Position numbers and translations under genes: made by a program. A DNA stretch of 64,000 nt from JAPWJZ01 sp965279315 (lineage in GTDB: Bacteria; Pseudomonadota; Alphaproteobacteria; Micavibrionales; UBA2020): contig OZ257145.1 of assembly GCA_965279315.1 (NCBI GenBank), forward strand, positions 3,236,256 through 3,300,255, read 5' to 3'. The notes under the pieces were generated by a model that did not search any database, was not told the DNA's origin, and saw only the letters and a list, made by a program, of their open reading frames with translations. Positions 33,214 to 41,450 of the stretch are shown piece by piece. The first letter of the stretch is position 1. Each line of letters starts with the position of its first letter.

Positions 33214-34443
33214 ATGAACGCTCAAGCAGCCGCGAGTATCCCCATGGAAAAGAAACTGGATAAGACCAAACTGAAGCCGTCCTTTAAATGGGACGATGCG
33301 CTGCTGCTGGACGACCAGCTGACGGACGAGGAGCGCATGATCCGCGATGCGGCGCGCGACTATTGCCAAGACAAATTGATGCCCCGCGTGCTGGAGGCGA
33401 ACCGCCACGAGATTTTCCACCGCGAGATCATGACAGAAATGGGCGCGCTCGGCCTGCTGGGTTCCACGCTGCAGGGTTATGGCTGCGCGGGCACGAATTA
33501 CGTTTCCTACGGATTGATCGCGCGCGAGGTGGAGCGTGTGGATAGCGGCTATCGCTCCGCCATGTCGGTGCAATCATCCCTGGTCATGTACCCGATCTAT
33601 GCGTTTGGCACCGAAGAACAGCGCCAGAAATACCTGCCCAAGCTCGCGACCGGCGAATGGGTCGGCTGTTTCGGGTTGACCGAACCGGATGCGGGGTCTG
33701 ACCCGTCATCGATGAAAACCCGCGCCGTGAAGACCAAGGGCGGCTATACGCTCAAGGGCGCGAAAATGTGGATCACCAATTCACCGATCGCGGATGTGTT
33801 CGTGGTCTGGGCGAAAGATGAAGCGGGCGATATCCGCGGCTTTGTGCTGGAAAAAGGCATGAAGGGTTTGTCTGCTCCGAAGATCGAGGGCAAGTTCTCG
33901 CTCCGCGCCTCCATCACCGGCGAGATTGTGATGGACGATGTGTTCGTGCCCGAAGAAAACAAGTTCCCCGAAGTGAAAGGCCTGACCGGCCCGTTCTCCT
34001 GCCTCAACAATGCGCGCTATGGCATTTCGTGGGGCGCGCTGGGTGCGGCGGAATACTGTTTCCACCAGGCGCGGCAATACGCGCTCGACCGTATCGTGTT
34101 CAACCGCCCGCTGGCGGCGAACCAGATCATCCAGCTGAAGCTCGCCAATATGCAGACGGAAATCACCCTCGGCCTGCAGGGCGCGCTCCGCCTTGGCCGG
34201 TTGAAGGATGAGGAACGCGCGGCGCCCGAGGCGATTTCGATGATGAAGCGCAACAACTGCGGCAAATCGCTGGAAATCGCCCGCACAGCGCGCGACATGC
34301 TGGGCGGCAACGGGATTTCGGACGAATTCCATGTCATCCGGCACGTCATGAACCTCGAGGCCGTCAACACTTATGAAGGCACGCATGACGTCCACGCCCT
34401 GATTTTGGGCCGTGCGATCACGGGCATTCAGGCCTTCGGTTAA
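33214..34443 (+). CDS. gcdH: glutaryl-CoA dehydrogenase
   Basis: A 409-residue FAD acyl-CoA dehydrogenase that oxidises and decarboxylates glutaryl-CoA to crotonyl-CoA in lysine/tryptophan breakdown. The family-specific spelling is strong: LTDEERMIRDAARDYCQDKLMPRV, LGLLGSTLQGYGCAGTNYVSYGLIAREVERVDSGYRSAMSVQSSLVM, GCFGLTEPDAGSDP, MWITNSPIADVFVVWAK and the catalytic Glu in NTYEGTHDVHALILGRAITG. AGGA lies before the ATG at 33214; the frame is open upstream to 33037, but that part is antisense to the small neighbour. Confidence 0.96.
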   Translation: MNAQAAASIPMEKKLDKTKLKPSFKWDDALLLDDQLTDEERMIRDAARDYCQDKLMPRVLEANRHEIFHREIMTEMGALGLLGSTLQGYGCAGTNYVSYGLIAREVERVDSGYRSAMSVQSSLVMYPIYAFGTEEQRQKYLPKLATGEWVGCFGLTEPDAGSDPSSMKTRAVKTKGGYTLKGAKMWITNSPIADVFVVWAKDEAGDIRGFVLEKGMKGLSAPKIEGKFSLRASITGEIVMDDVFVPEENKFPEVKGLTGPFSCLNNARYGISWGALGAAEYCFHQARQYALDRIVFNRPLAANQIIQLKLANMQTEITLGLQGALRLGRLKDEERAAPEAISMMKRNNCGKSLEIARTARDMLGGNGISDEFHVIRHVMNLEAVNTYEGTHDVHALILGRAITGIQAFG

Positions 34444-34446
34444 GCC

Positions 34447-35022
34447 TTGGATCCGGTCACGCTTCTTTTGCCGCTGCTGGTCGTGATTTGCGGCATCGTC
34501 GTGCTCCACCGCCGCAAGAAACGCGCAGATGTTCTTGTGCTCAACGACGATATCCTCCCGGTCATGAAGGTGCCCGCAACGCCGAACGGCGATGCGCTCG
34601 ACGAGCACCGCGACGCGATCCTCGGCCAGCTCTGGACGGTGATGGCGGGATTAGAGAAAAAACGCCAGACCGATCCGCCAAATGCTGAAGGCTGGGCGAT
34701 GCTGACGGGTGCAATCCTTAAATACGCAACTGCGCTGAAGCTGCGCCCGCGCGATATCCCCGTCATCATCATCGCAACAACCAATGCCGCATCGATACTG
34801 GAGCGCGAGAGCGAGACAGGACTGCCCGATGCCGCCAAGGCATCCGATATCCGCGAAATGTCCTATTACCTTAGCAGCGCATCGACGCCGCACCAGGACG
34901 CGCTGTTAAAAACCCACGGCCACGGCATGACGCCGGACGAGATGAAAAACGCGCTCGGCTTCATCAACAGTTTGCAGTGGGACAGGTCGCAGAAGGCCTT
35001 CGTGACGAAGACGCTGCATTAG
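34447..35022 (+). CDS. membrane-anchored protein of unknown function
   Basis: A 191-residue protein starting at TTG 34447, three bases after the gcdH stop, so coupling with gcdH is likely. One N-terminal helix (VTLLLPLLVVICGIVVL) followed by RRKKR places the soluble remainder in the cytoplasm. The soluble part is helical (EHRDAILGQLWTVMAGLEKKRQTDPPNAEGWAMLTGAILKYA) and ends with a unique C-terminus. No known domain is recognised. Its 3' end overlaps the convergent neighbour by four bases. Confidence 0.7.
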   Translation: MDPVTLLLPLLVVICGIVVLHRRKKRADVLVLNDDILPVMKVPATPNGDALDEHRDAILGQLWTVMAGLEKKRQTDPPNAEGWAMLTGAILKYATALKLRPRDIPVIIIATTNAASILERESETGLPDAAKASDIREMSYYLSSASTPHQDALLKTHGHGMTPDEMKNALGFINSLQWDRSQKAFVTKTLH

Positions 35023-35501
35023 GGCTTGGGCAGTTTCGGCGCGGGGAATTTGTCGAGGGTCATTTTCGAGATGCCGGTGGTGCCGAGGCTGAAGGCCTCG
35101 GCGAATTCCTTTTCGGCATGGATTCTAAATATCGCGGCCAGTATCTGGTCTTTCGCATCCGCATTGCTTTCGCGCACCCAGATCGTGCGGCGCGACGTGC
35201 CGTTGGACAGATGCAGGTGCAGGTAATCGACCGAACCGCTTTCCGGCTTCACTGCGACAAACGGAACCTCGACATCGTGCAGCGTGACAATACCGTTGGC
35301 CAGGGCGGAAATGTTCGTGCCGCTGTCCAGCCCTTGATTGGCCGGGCGCACCAGCAGCGCGGCGGGCATGCCGTTTTCCTGCAGATCCTTCACCGCGTCG
35401 CGCAGCACGCCGAGCGTGAGGCCGAGCAGCTTGGTCTCGCGCGCGGCGTTGTAATCCTTGCGCACCTTGTCGAATTTTTCCTGCAGCGGGTTCGGCGTCA
35501 C
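35019..35501 (-). CDS. unknown protein, paralogue of its upstream neighbour
   Basis: A 160-residue soluble protein. The start is taken as GTG 35501, overlapping the upstream stop as GTGA, with GGGGAG about 11 bases before; the frame is open further up, but that stretch is antisense or out-of-frame to the paralogue. It shares with its neighbour the pattern F-D-x(n)-LRDAVKxLQExGM near the N-terminus and FSxxxTGISxxxLDKxPxPAPKL at the C-terminus. No known family. Confidence 0.7.
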   Translation of the reverse strand: MTPNPLQEKFDKVRKDYNAARETKLLGLTLGVLRDAVKDLQENGMPAALLVRPANQGLDSGTNISALANGIVTLHDVEVPFVAVKPESGSVDYLHLHLSNGTSRRTIWVRESNADAKDQILAAIFRIHAEKEFAEAFSLGTTGISKMTLDKFPAPKLPKP

Positions 35502-36019
35502 GGGTTCGCACTCCCCAGCTTCGGCGCGGGCAGCGGTTTCTTGTCGAGCCTGCCGCTGATGCCCGTCGCGGGCACGCTGAATGCGGATGCCGCCTGCGCC
35601 TGCGCAAGATGATCGATGATGACGTTCATGATCGCGTCCTTCAGCGACACCGCACCGTTGGTGGGCGGCGGCGGCCACGGCCCTGTCCAGCTTTCGCGCA
35701 AGGATTCAAAATTCGTCACCTGCCCGCTCGCGTCAGACGCGATCAAGTTGGCCTTGTTATAGGTGCTGAGGACAATCCATTCCAGCGCCTGGCCGTCGGC
35801 GACCGTGGTGGCGTTCACAACCGGGATTTCATTGCGCACAACCGCGCTGCCGTTTTTGCGCAGGCGCGTTTCCAGCGAGATATTCATGCCGGACTCCTGC
35901 AGCTCCTTCACGGCGTCGCGAAGGGCGGTCAGGTAGGCGCTCGCATAGGTTTCCTCCAGCCTTTTGGCAAAGGCCTGCGATGCGGCATCGAATTTTGTCT
36001 TTATTTCGGATTCTTTCAT
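35498..36019 (-). CDS. unknown protein, first of a tandem paralogous pair
   Basis: A 173-residue soluble protein: KTKFDAASQAFAKRLEETYASAYLTALRDAVKELQESGM, a beta-rich middle (VVRNEIPVVNATTVADGQALEWIVLSTY) and FSVPATGISGRLDKKPLPAPKL at the end. The C-terminal signature recurs in the next gene. The ribosome site is weak. A strong terminator lies upstream, separating it from the gene at 36141. Function unknown. Confidence 0.72.
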   Translation of the reverse strand: MKESEIKTKFDAASQAFAKRLEETYASAYLTALRDAVKELQESGMNISLETRLRKNGSAVVRNEIPVVNATTVADGQALEWIVLSTYNKANLIASDASGQVTNFESLRESWTGPWPPPPTNGAVSLKDAIMNVIIDHLAQAQAASAFSVPATGISGRLDKKPLPAPKLGSANP

Positions 36020-36088
36020 GGTTATTTTACATACAACATCCAGCCGCGCAATACAACCCCCTGCCCGCTAAGGCATTGACTGGAATAG

Positions 36089-36117
36089 AAAAACCCGCCG
36101 GAACGCGGCGGGTTTTT
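36089..36117 (-). terminator. intrinsic terminator after the gene at 36141
   Basis: A 12-bp stem: AAAAACCCGCCG (36089-36100), loop GAACG, CGGCGGGTTTTT (36106-36117). The flanking A/T runs let it work in both directions; leftward it ends the transcript of the 36141-36917 gene. Confidence 0.85.
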
Positions 36118-36140
36118 CCTGCGTGTAAGCTTGGTATGTC

Positions 36141-36917
36141 TTAGAGTCCCGGTGCCTTCGGCGCGGCCCCCGGCACGAGGGGCTGTACCTTGTTGACGGT
36201 GATCTTGTTCGCGGCCTCGATCGGCACGGTCATCGAAATCTTCTGGCCGTCGACCACGGTTTCAAACGTGATCATGGTGCCGGAGAGCGCGCCCACCGCC
36301 GCCTGCTGGCCGCCGCCCTGCACGGGCTGCGCCTGGCCGTTCGGCTGCACGACAGGCTGAACCTGCTGGCCCTGCCCTTGCGCCGCGCGGCGTGCATCGG
36401 CCGCCGCCTTCGCGCGCGCCTGCAATTCTTCCTGCGGCACTTCGCGGACGCTCAGCAGGTTGGGGAAAGTGTGGATGAACGGGATGTCGATGCGCGAACC
36501 GTAATAGCGGATGTGATAGGTCTTGTTCGCGGGGCTCGCCGCTTCGCGCGTTTTCTTGTCGGCGGGCGATTCATCGTAAGGCACGTAAGTATCGCGGCCC
36601 TCGCCCAGCATGTCCTGCATGTCTTTCGAATTGAATTTCAGGTGCAGCAGCGTGTTTTCGTTCGCCAGCACCGTGCCCTTGTCGGTGATGATCTTGTAGT
36701 TATAGATCGCGCCCTTGTCTTCGTCATAGCGCACGTATTCCGATTTCACTTCCTTGATCTTCACTTCGGTCTCGTGGATCGTACCGTAGTGATAATAGGC
36801 CGGCCCGCCGATCGCCGCACCGCCGATGGTCGCCATGATGAACGCGCGTTTCAGCTTGCTGCCGAAATCGCCTGCTTTTTCTTTAAAGGTCTTCTTGCGA
36901 CCATAGCTGGATGCCAT
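36141..36917 (-). CDS. membrane-anchored protein of unknown function
   Basis: A 258-residue protein. A basic N-terminus (SYGRKKTFKEKAGDFGSKLKRAF) precedes one helix (IMATIGGAAIGGPAYYHYG), then a beta-rich domain (TEVKIKEVKSEYVRYDEDKGAIYNYKIITDKGTVLANENTLLHLKFNSKDM; HIRYYGSRIDIPFIHTFPNLLSV), a Gln/Pro/Gly-rich linker and a final beta segment. GGGAGAG precedes the ATG. The beta domain probably lies in the periplasm. No family is recognised. Confidence 0.75.
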   Translation of the reverse strand: MASSYGRKKTFKEKAGDFGSKLKRAFIMATIGGAAIGGPAYYHYGTIHETEVKIKEVKSEYVRYDEDKGAIYNYKIITDKGTVLANENTLLHLKFNSKDMQDMLGEGRDTYVPYDESPADKKTREAASPANKTYHIRYYGSRIDIPFIHTFPNLLSVREVPQEELQARAKAAADARRAAQGQGQQVQPVVQPNGQAQPVQGGGQQAAVGALSGTMITFETVVDGQKISMTVPIEAANKITVNKVQPLVPGAAPKAPGL

Positions 36918-37085
36918 TTCTGTCTCTCCCGTAACGAAAATCGAAATGAAATTATGAATTCAAGAAAATTAGCACCGTAAAGATGAAAGGTAAATGCGGG
37001 AAATGGAGAATGTTGGGGTGCTGGCAATAACGCAGTGGTTTTCATAATTTAAATGCCGCTAAATCAACCTTCTTTTTAATACCAT

Positions 37086-39302
37086 TTATCTGTCTCTAAG
37101 CCCTGCTTCTTCCGTTGCTCTATCTGCGGGCCGATGATCAGCGACCATAATAGTTTCCGGATTTCCTAAGTGCAAATATCGGATAGCATCTGAGGATGCT
37201 ATAACGTCTGAGACCACACGATCAAAATCATCTGGCTCACTTCGACAAGCAGCGAAAACATTCTTAAGCATGTTTTCATACCAATCTGGCTTAAAAGGGG
37301 TAATTTCATTGTTTGTTTTAAGCATCAAGTCTGACACTACATCTTCATCGTAGTATCCCTTCTCATGAAAGTGTCGAATGATGTCAGTGGAAAGCTCCAT
37401 GCGCAGCAAGCCGCTGACCATATGTGTCCAAGACACGGCTATTCCCATTTTATTGATTAAATCTCCGTAATGGACGGCGCGATTAATTAGCCTCATAATA
37501 AATCTAGCAGCATCAGGGGCACGAATAGGCAAAGCTGTCGCAACTACCGCAATCGCACCACAGGCAAGAAAGCCGTTAGCCACTGTTGCGTGGTTTCTAT
37601 CAAACGGATGTGTGTCGCAAGCGCTTAAAATGACAATTGGAGGCATTGATATCTTATCTACTAGTTCCCAAATATCAAACAGAGCACCATTGATCATTAA
37701 TCCACCCGGTACATCTCCATCTTCATGCACAGCATGTCCATCTACAATTAACATCGGGCCTTTGAACGAATTTATATATCTGCAGAACTCATCTGCTGTC
37801 TTGGGAGATGCAAACTTTCCTAGGATTGGATCCCCATTCCCATCTCTTGCGCTAAGCGCCCCCAACCTTAGATGAGGCGCAATTGGATCGCCTTCGTCGT
37901 ACATAGAAAGCACAAGATATTCTTTAAATTTTGCTGGCGAAATATAAATTGGGATTGGTGGGCGTATTTGTCCCATAAACAGATTCCCAGGTGTTGAATT
38001 TATACGCGAGACATCAAATCTAATACCTAGCGGTAACCCATCCACTGGTAACCATTCGAGTGGAGCGTCTGCGATAATTTTTATTCCAGCCTCAGAATTG
38101 GCGATCAACTTTAAATGATCTGGGGGAATGCAGCTTAGAAGCGCGTCTTGGACTACCTTAAATACGCGCGCTGCCTTAACTGGAGGAGGATTTTCATGAG
38201 TCCGCAGAAACCGTGCAAGTTGGCCGATAACTCCTCCCGTCCGATTTACTTCAGGAGGCAATCGCAAAGTCGCCGCCACTGTTCCCGCTGTACGCAAACC
38301 AACAGCGGCAGTTGTCAATTTCATTTCAGCTCCACGAAGTCCCAGAACTGGGCCAATTAAATTAATTTGATTTTCTGTAGTGCCCTCATCTCCATCCATA
38401 AATCTCATGCCAATAGTATAGCCACGTTGTCGATCAAGTGATCGTAAGGCGTTCTTAATGATAAAATTATCTACACCACTTAAGAGGCGCTTAGAAATTC
38501 CGCGATATGCTGCAGGAGCTAGCAAAAACAAATCTGGGCGAGGAGGGTTAATGAGGTACCCAGGCCGCCCCTTTGTATGCTCCCAAAGAGCCATGACAGC
38601 CCTTACAGAATCTGTAATTCCCTGAAGATAATGCTCATGAGGCGAACTCTCAAGTTGCCCATTTTCACTAGCAGGTGGCTCACCACCTGCCGCAATCAAA
38701 ACCATTTCATTTGGTTTTGTTACGCCATGAGAGTGATATTTTAGATTACTTGGCTTTCGAGGATGTGAAGTCCATTCGGAGAGATTTTTTAAGTGTTCCT
38801 GTATATCGAGACCTTTATAAACTTCTTTGGCTTTACGAGCTAAACCCATTAAATGATTTTTCAAATTTTCTTGCGTAAAATCTGCGGGATGAATAGCGCC
38901 TCCCCCTTTATAAAAACTGATATGAACTGGCTTGATACGAAGTGTGCTACGCCAATTAGATACCGCCTTAGCCGTATCTGCATCGGCAGTAAAAACCACC
39001 ATAAAAGGTTGATACGGAGTAGGCTTTCTTTTAGATATAAGCGTTGAAAGATTTATTGGTGACCACAACCAAGGACCTGCCCCAGCCCTTCTTCTTGAAA
39101 GACGATCGTCCATATTCAGTAAGGGATCATGAATATCTGGTGGAAGAGTTAGAATCCATTCCATTAGAGGAACAAAAGGCAGAAGGCCTGGTGCAAATCC
39201 CTGAAAAGGAGTTATTTCTTCCGGCTCCCAATCAGGTAATGCAAGAACATAGTAAATTTCGAAAGTTGGGGACGTTTGGAATATCTTAGAAAGAGATGAC
39301 AT
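37086..39302 (-). CDS. CHAT-domain (caspase-like) protease, low-GC island
   Basis: A 738-residue protein whose C-terminal half matches a CHAT (caspase HetF-associated with TPRs) peptidase. The putative His is H523 in IVDGHAVHEDG (H526 is an alternative) and the Cys is C562 in PIVILSACDTHPFD, 39 residues apart as expected. GFLACGAIAVVATALPI after it is also typical. The N-terminal ~450 residues match no domain I know and show no TPRs; no membrane segment is evident. Base composition is clearly lower in GC (about 35-53% in sampled lines, versus about 60% around it), suggesting transfer. It stands alone, with AT-rich flanks of about 165 bases on each side. CHAT proteases in other bacteria act in cell-death or phage-defence systems; that role here is inference. 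Confidence 0.82.
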   Translation of the reverse strand: MSSLSKIFQTSPTFEIYYVLALPDWEPEEITPFQGFAPGLLPFVPLMEWILTLPPDIHDPLLNMDDRLSRRRAGAGPWLWSPINLSTLISKRKPTPYQPFMVVFTADADTAKAVSNWRSTLRIKPVHISFYKGGGAIHPADFTQENLKNHLMGLARKAKEVYKGLDIQEHLKNLSEWTSHPRKPSNLKYHSHGVTKPNEMVLIAAGGEPPASENGQLESSPHEHYLQGITDSVRAVMALWEHTKGRPGYLINPPRPDLFLLAPAAYRGISKRLLSGVDNFIIKNALRSLDRQRGYTIGMRFMDGDEGTTENQINLIGPVLGLRGAEMKLTTAAVGLRTAGTVAATLRLPPEVNRTGGVIGQLARFLRTHENPPPVKAARVFKVVQDALLSCIPPDHLKLIANSEAGIKIIADAPLEWLPVDGLPLGIRFDVSRINSTPGNLFMGQIRPPIPIYISPAKFKEYLVLSMYDEGDPIAPHLRLGALSARDGNGDPILGKFASPKTADEFCRYINSFKGPMLIVDGHAVHEDGDVPGGLMINGALFDIWELVDKISMPPIVILSACDTHPFDRNHATVANGFLACGAIAVVATALPIRAPDAARFIMRLINRAVHYGDLINKMGIAVSWTHMVSGLLRMELSTDIIRHFHEKGYYDEDVVSDLMLKTNNEITPFKPDWYENMLKNVFAACRSEPDDFDRVVSDVIASSDAIRYLHLGNPETIMVADHRPADRATEEAGLRDR

Positions 39303-39465
39303 TTAAAATGCCTGAGTAAAAGTTAATGTTACGTCTATTCAATACACAGAAAATAACCATTAATAACAATCACTCCACAGCAACTATTTGCTACGACATT
39401 TTAATGCACAAGAAATGAATACTCGCTGCTTTTTCTGGCGAACGACTAGCGCAAAGAAAAGAAAT

Positions 39466-39930
39466 TTAAGAAACGTTCAGGCCGCCGGAGCCCATTTGCT
39501 CGGCCCAGAAGGTTTCGAGGTCGCGGAGGACGGCGCCCATGGTGTCGAAGCGGGCGTTGGTGAGGCCGGCGCCGGCGAGTTTGTCTTCGTGTTTTTTGTA
39601 CAGCTTGGTGATGGCATCCGACAGCTTGCGACCCTTGTCGGAGAGCTTCACGCGCACGGAGCGTTTGTCGTGGATGGAGCGTTCCTGCACCAGATAGCCG
39701 TTTTCAACCATCTTCTTGACGTTATACGACACGTTGGAGCCGAGGTAGTAGCCGCGCACGGTCAACTCGCCCACGGTCAGTTCGTCGGTGCCGATGTTGT
39801 GCAGGATCATGCTTTGCACGTTGTTGATGTCGAGGATGTTGGCGCGTTCCAGCTCGACCTTCAGCACATCCAGGAACTGGCGGTGCAGGCGTTCGATCAG
39901 GTTAATCGCGTCGTAATACGGTGAACTCAA
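39466..39930 (-). CDS. ldtR: MarR-family regulator, LdtR type
   Basis: A 154-residue winged-helix regulator. NNVQSMILHNIGTDELTVGELTVRGYYLGSNVSYNVKKMVENGYL is near-identical in pattern to alphaproteobacterial LdtR, which activates an L,D-transpeptidase gene in Liberibacter and rhizobia; ERSIHDKRSVRVKLSDKGR is the wing. It starts at TTG 39930, supported by GAGGAGT about nine bases upstream. No L,D-transpeptidase gene is in the window, so the target is elsewhere. It may sense envelope stress through a small ligand. Confidence 0.85.
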   Translation of the reverse strand: MSSPYYDAINLIERLHRQFLDVLKVELERANILDINNVQSMILHNIGTDELTVGELTVRGYYLGSNVSYNVKKMVENGYLVQERSIHDKRSVRVKLSDKGRKLSDAITKLYKKHEDKLAGAGLTNARFDTMGAVLRDLETFWAEQMGSGGLNVS

Positions 39931-40021
39931 ATCCGGTCACTCCTCAGATATCATCTGGGGTTATTCTAGGACATATCAAGGTGTTGTGCAAAGAAAGAAA
40001 CAAAACGCCGTAATATGGTTA

Positions 40022-41107
40022 TTAGAATGTGAGATCCCTTGCACCCAGCGGCTCGAAATACTTTTCGATATCCGCATCCGGCACATCGCTCAGGCGCTCC
40101 GGTTTCCATTTGGGCTGGCGGTCTTTATCAATCAGGGCGGCGCGGATGCCTTCGTAGAAATCGTGGTTCGATGCGACGGCCTGGCTGAGGCGGTATTCCA
40201 TCGTCATCACCTGCGCAAAGGGCATCTTCGCGCCGAGGCGGATCTGGCGCAGCGCGACCTTCAGGCTGGTGGGCGACATGGCGTACATCGCCTGCAGCGT
40301 TTCGCGCGTCCAGTCGGACGCCACGCGCTGCAGTTCGTTCACGATGTCTTCCACGCGGTCATGGCCGAAGCAATGGTCGATCATGGCGCGGTGCGGCGCG
40401 ATTTCGGAATCGCCGGGCACGTTGCCGGCGAATTCCTCGATCGCAGTTGTCACATGTTGATGCGCAGTCTTGCGCGGGTCCCATTTCAGTGTGCCGAGTT
40501 TTTCCACCAGCGCGTGAAGGTCGGCCAGCGCAACGAAATGCGTGGCAAAGCCGATGTAAATCGTATCAATCGCCTTGATGCGTTTCGACGTCAGCGCAAG
40601 GTATGCGCCTGTCTGCCCCGGGCAGCGCGGCAGGAAATATCCGCCGCCCACATCGGGGAAAAAACCGATATTCGTTTCCGGCATCGCGAACAGCGTGTTT
40701 TCGGTAACGACGCGGTGCGAGCCATGCGCCGACACGCCCTTGCCCCCGCCCATCACAATGCCGTTGATGAGGGAGATATAAGGCTTCGGGAATGTCTGGA
40801 TGCGGTGGTTGAGGATATATTCCTCGCGGAAGAAATCGCGAGTCAGCTGCCCGTCGCTTTTGCCTTCCTGCGCGGCCTTCGCGTCGATCGCGACCGCCTT
40901 CACATCGCCGCCGGAGCAGAACGCGCGGTCGCCAGCGCCGGTGATGGCGACGGCCTCGATATTCTTGTCCTTCGCCCATTCGACGAGTTTCGCGTCGATG
41001 GCGCGGATCATCGGCAGGTTCAGCGCGTTCAGCGCCTGCGGGCGGTTGAGCGTGATCAGGCCCAGATTGCCGCGCCGGTCGAAAAGTACATCCTGTTCCT
41101 GCGTCAT
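40022..41107 (-). CDS. 3-hydroxyisobutyryl-CoA hydrolase (enoyl-CoA hydratase family)
   Basis: A 361-residue crotonase-fold enzyme. ITGAGDRAFCSGGDVKAV forms the oxyanion hole; FFREEYILNHRIQTFPKPYISLINGIVMGGGKGVSAHGSHRVVTENTLFAMPETNIGFFPDVGGGYFLPRCPG is the HIBCH-type core. HIBCH releases 3-hydroxyisobutyrate in valine degradation. Members are about 340-380 residues, matching this. The ATG at 41107 has GGAAAC close upstream; an upstream ATG at 41134 is less likely. It is a monocistronic unit divergent from the GIY-YIG gene. Confidence 0.92.
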   Translation of the reverse strand: MTQEQDVLFDRRGNLGLITLNRPQALNALNLPMIRAIDAKLVEWAKDKNIEAVAITGAGDRAFCSGGDVKAVAIDAKAAQEGKSDGQLTRDFFREEYILNHRIQTFPKPYISLINGIVMGGGKGVSAHGSHRVVTENTLFAMPETNIGFFPDVGGGYFLPRCPGQTGAYLALTSKRIKAIDTIYIGFATHFVALADLHALVEKLGTLKWDPRKTAHQHVTTAIEEFAGNVPGDSEIAPHRAMIDHCFGHDRVEDIVNELQRVASDWTRETLQAMYAMSPTSLKVALRQIRLGAKMPFAQVMTMEYRLSQAVASNHDFYEGIRAALIDKDRQPKWKPERLSDVPDADIEKYFEPLGARDLTF

Positions 41108-41174
41108 GTTTCCATTTGCCCTTTGATGATGCATAATACCATAGAGCCTATCCGTTCAAGAATAAAGCCGAGAG

Positions 41175-41450
41175 ATGCCAATGCCATGGTTTGTTTACAT
41201 ACTTGAATGTGCCGACCGCAGCTTATACACAGGCATTACCAATAATCTGGATAAGCGCATCAAGGCGCATACCGACGGCAAGGGCGCGAAATACACGCGC
41301 GGGCGCGGGCCGCTTATTCTCCGATATACAGAAAATCACCCGACGAAAGGCTTTGCCCTGCAACGTGAAGCTGTCATAAAATCCTTGGGTCGGACTCAGA
41401 AATTGAAACTGTTTCCAAAGAAGTCTAAATCAACCCGCAAGGCTCCATGA
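41175..41450 (+). CDS. GIY-YIG nuclease-fold protein (UPF0213 type)
   Basis: A 91-residue minimal GIY-YIG domain: WFVYILECADRSLYTGITNNLDKRIKAHTDGKGAKYTRGRGPL. The paired Y..L / Y-T-G-I elements, the Arg and the His are in place. Family members such as YhbQ have reported nuclease activity, but most have no defined role. The start could be ATG 41175 or the ATG at 41181, which gives the more usual MPWFVYILEC. The 3' end overlaps the J-domain gene by four bases (ATGA). Confidence 0.88.
   Translation: MPMPWFVYILECADRSLYTGITNNLDKRIKAHTDGKGAKYTRGRGPLILRYTENHPTKGFALQREAVIKSLGRTQKLKLFPKKSKSTRKAP

Noticed and set aside
39303..39465. Attachment site or mobility gene beside the CHAT island
   Set aside because: The flank is AT-rich but shows no direct repeats, tRNA end, integrase or transposase.
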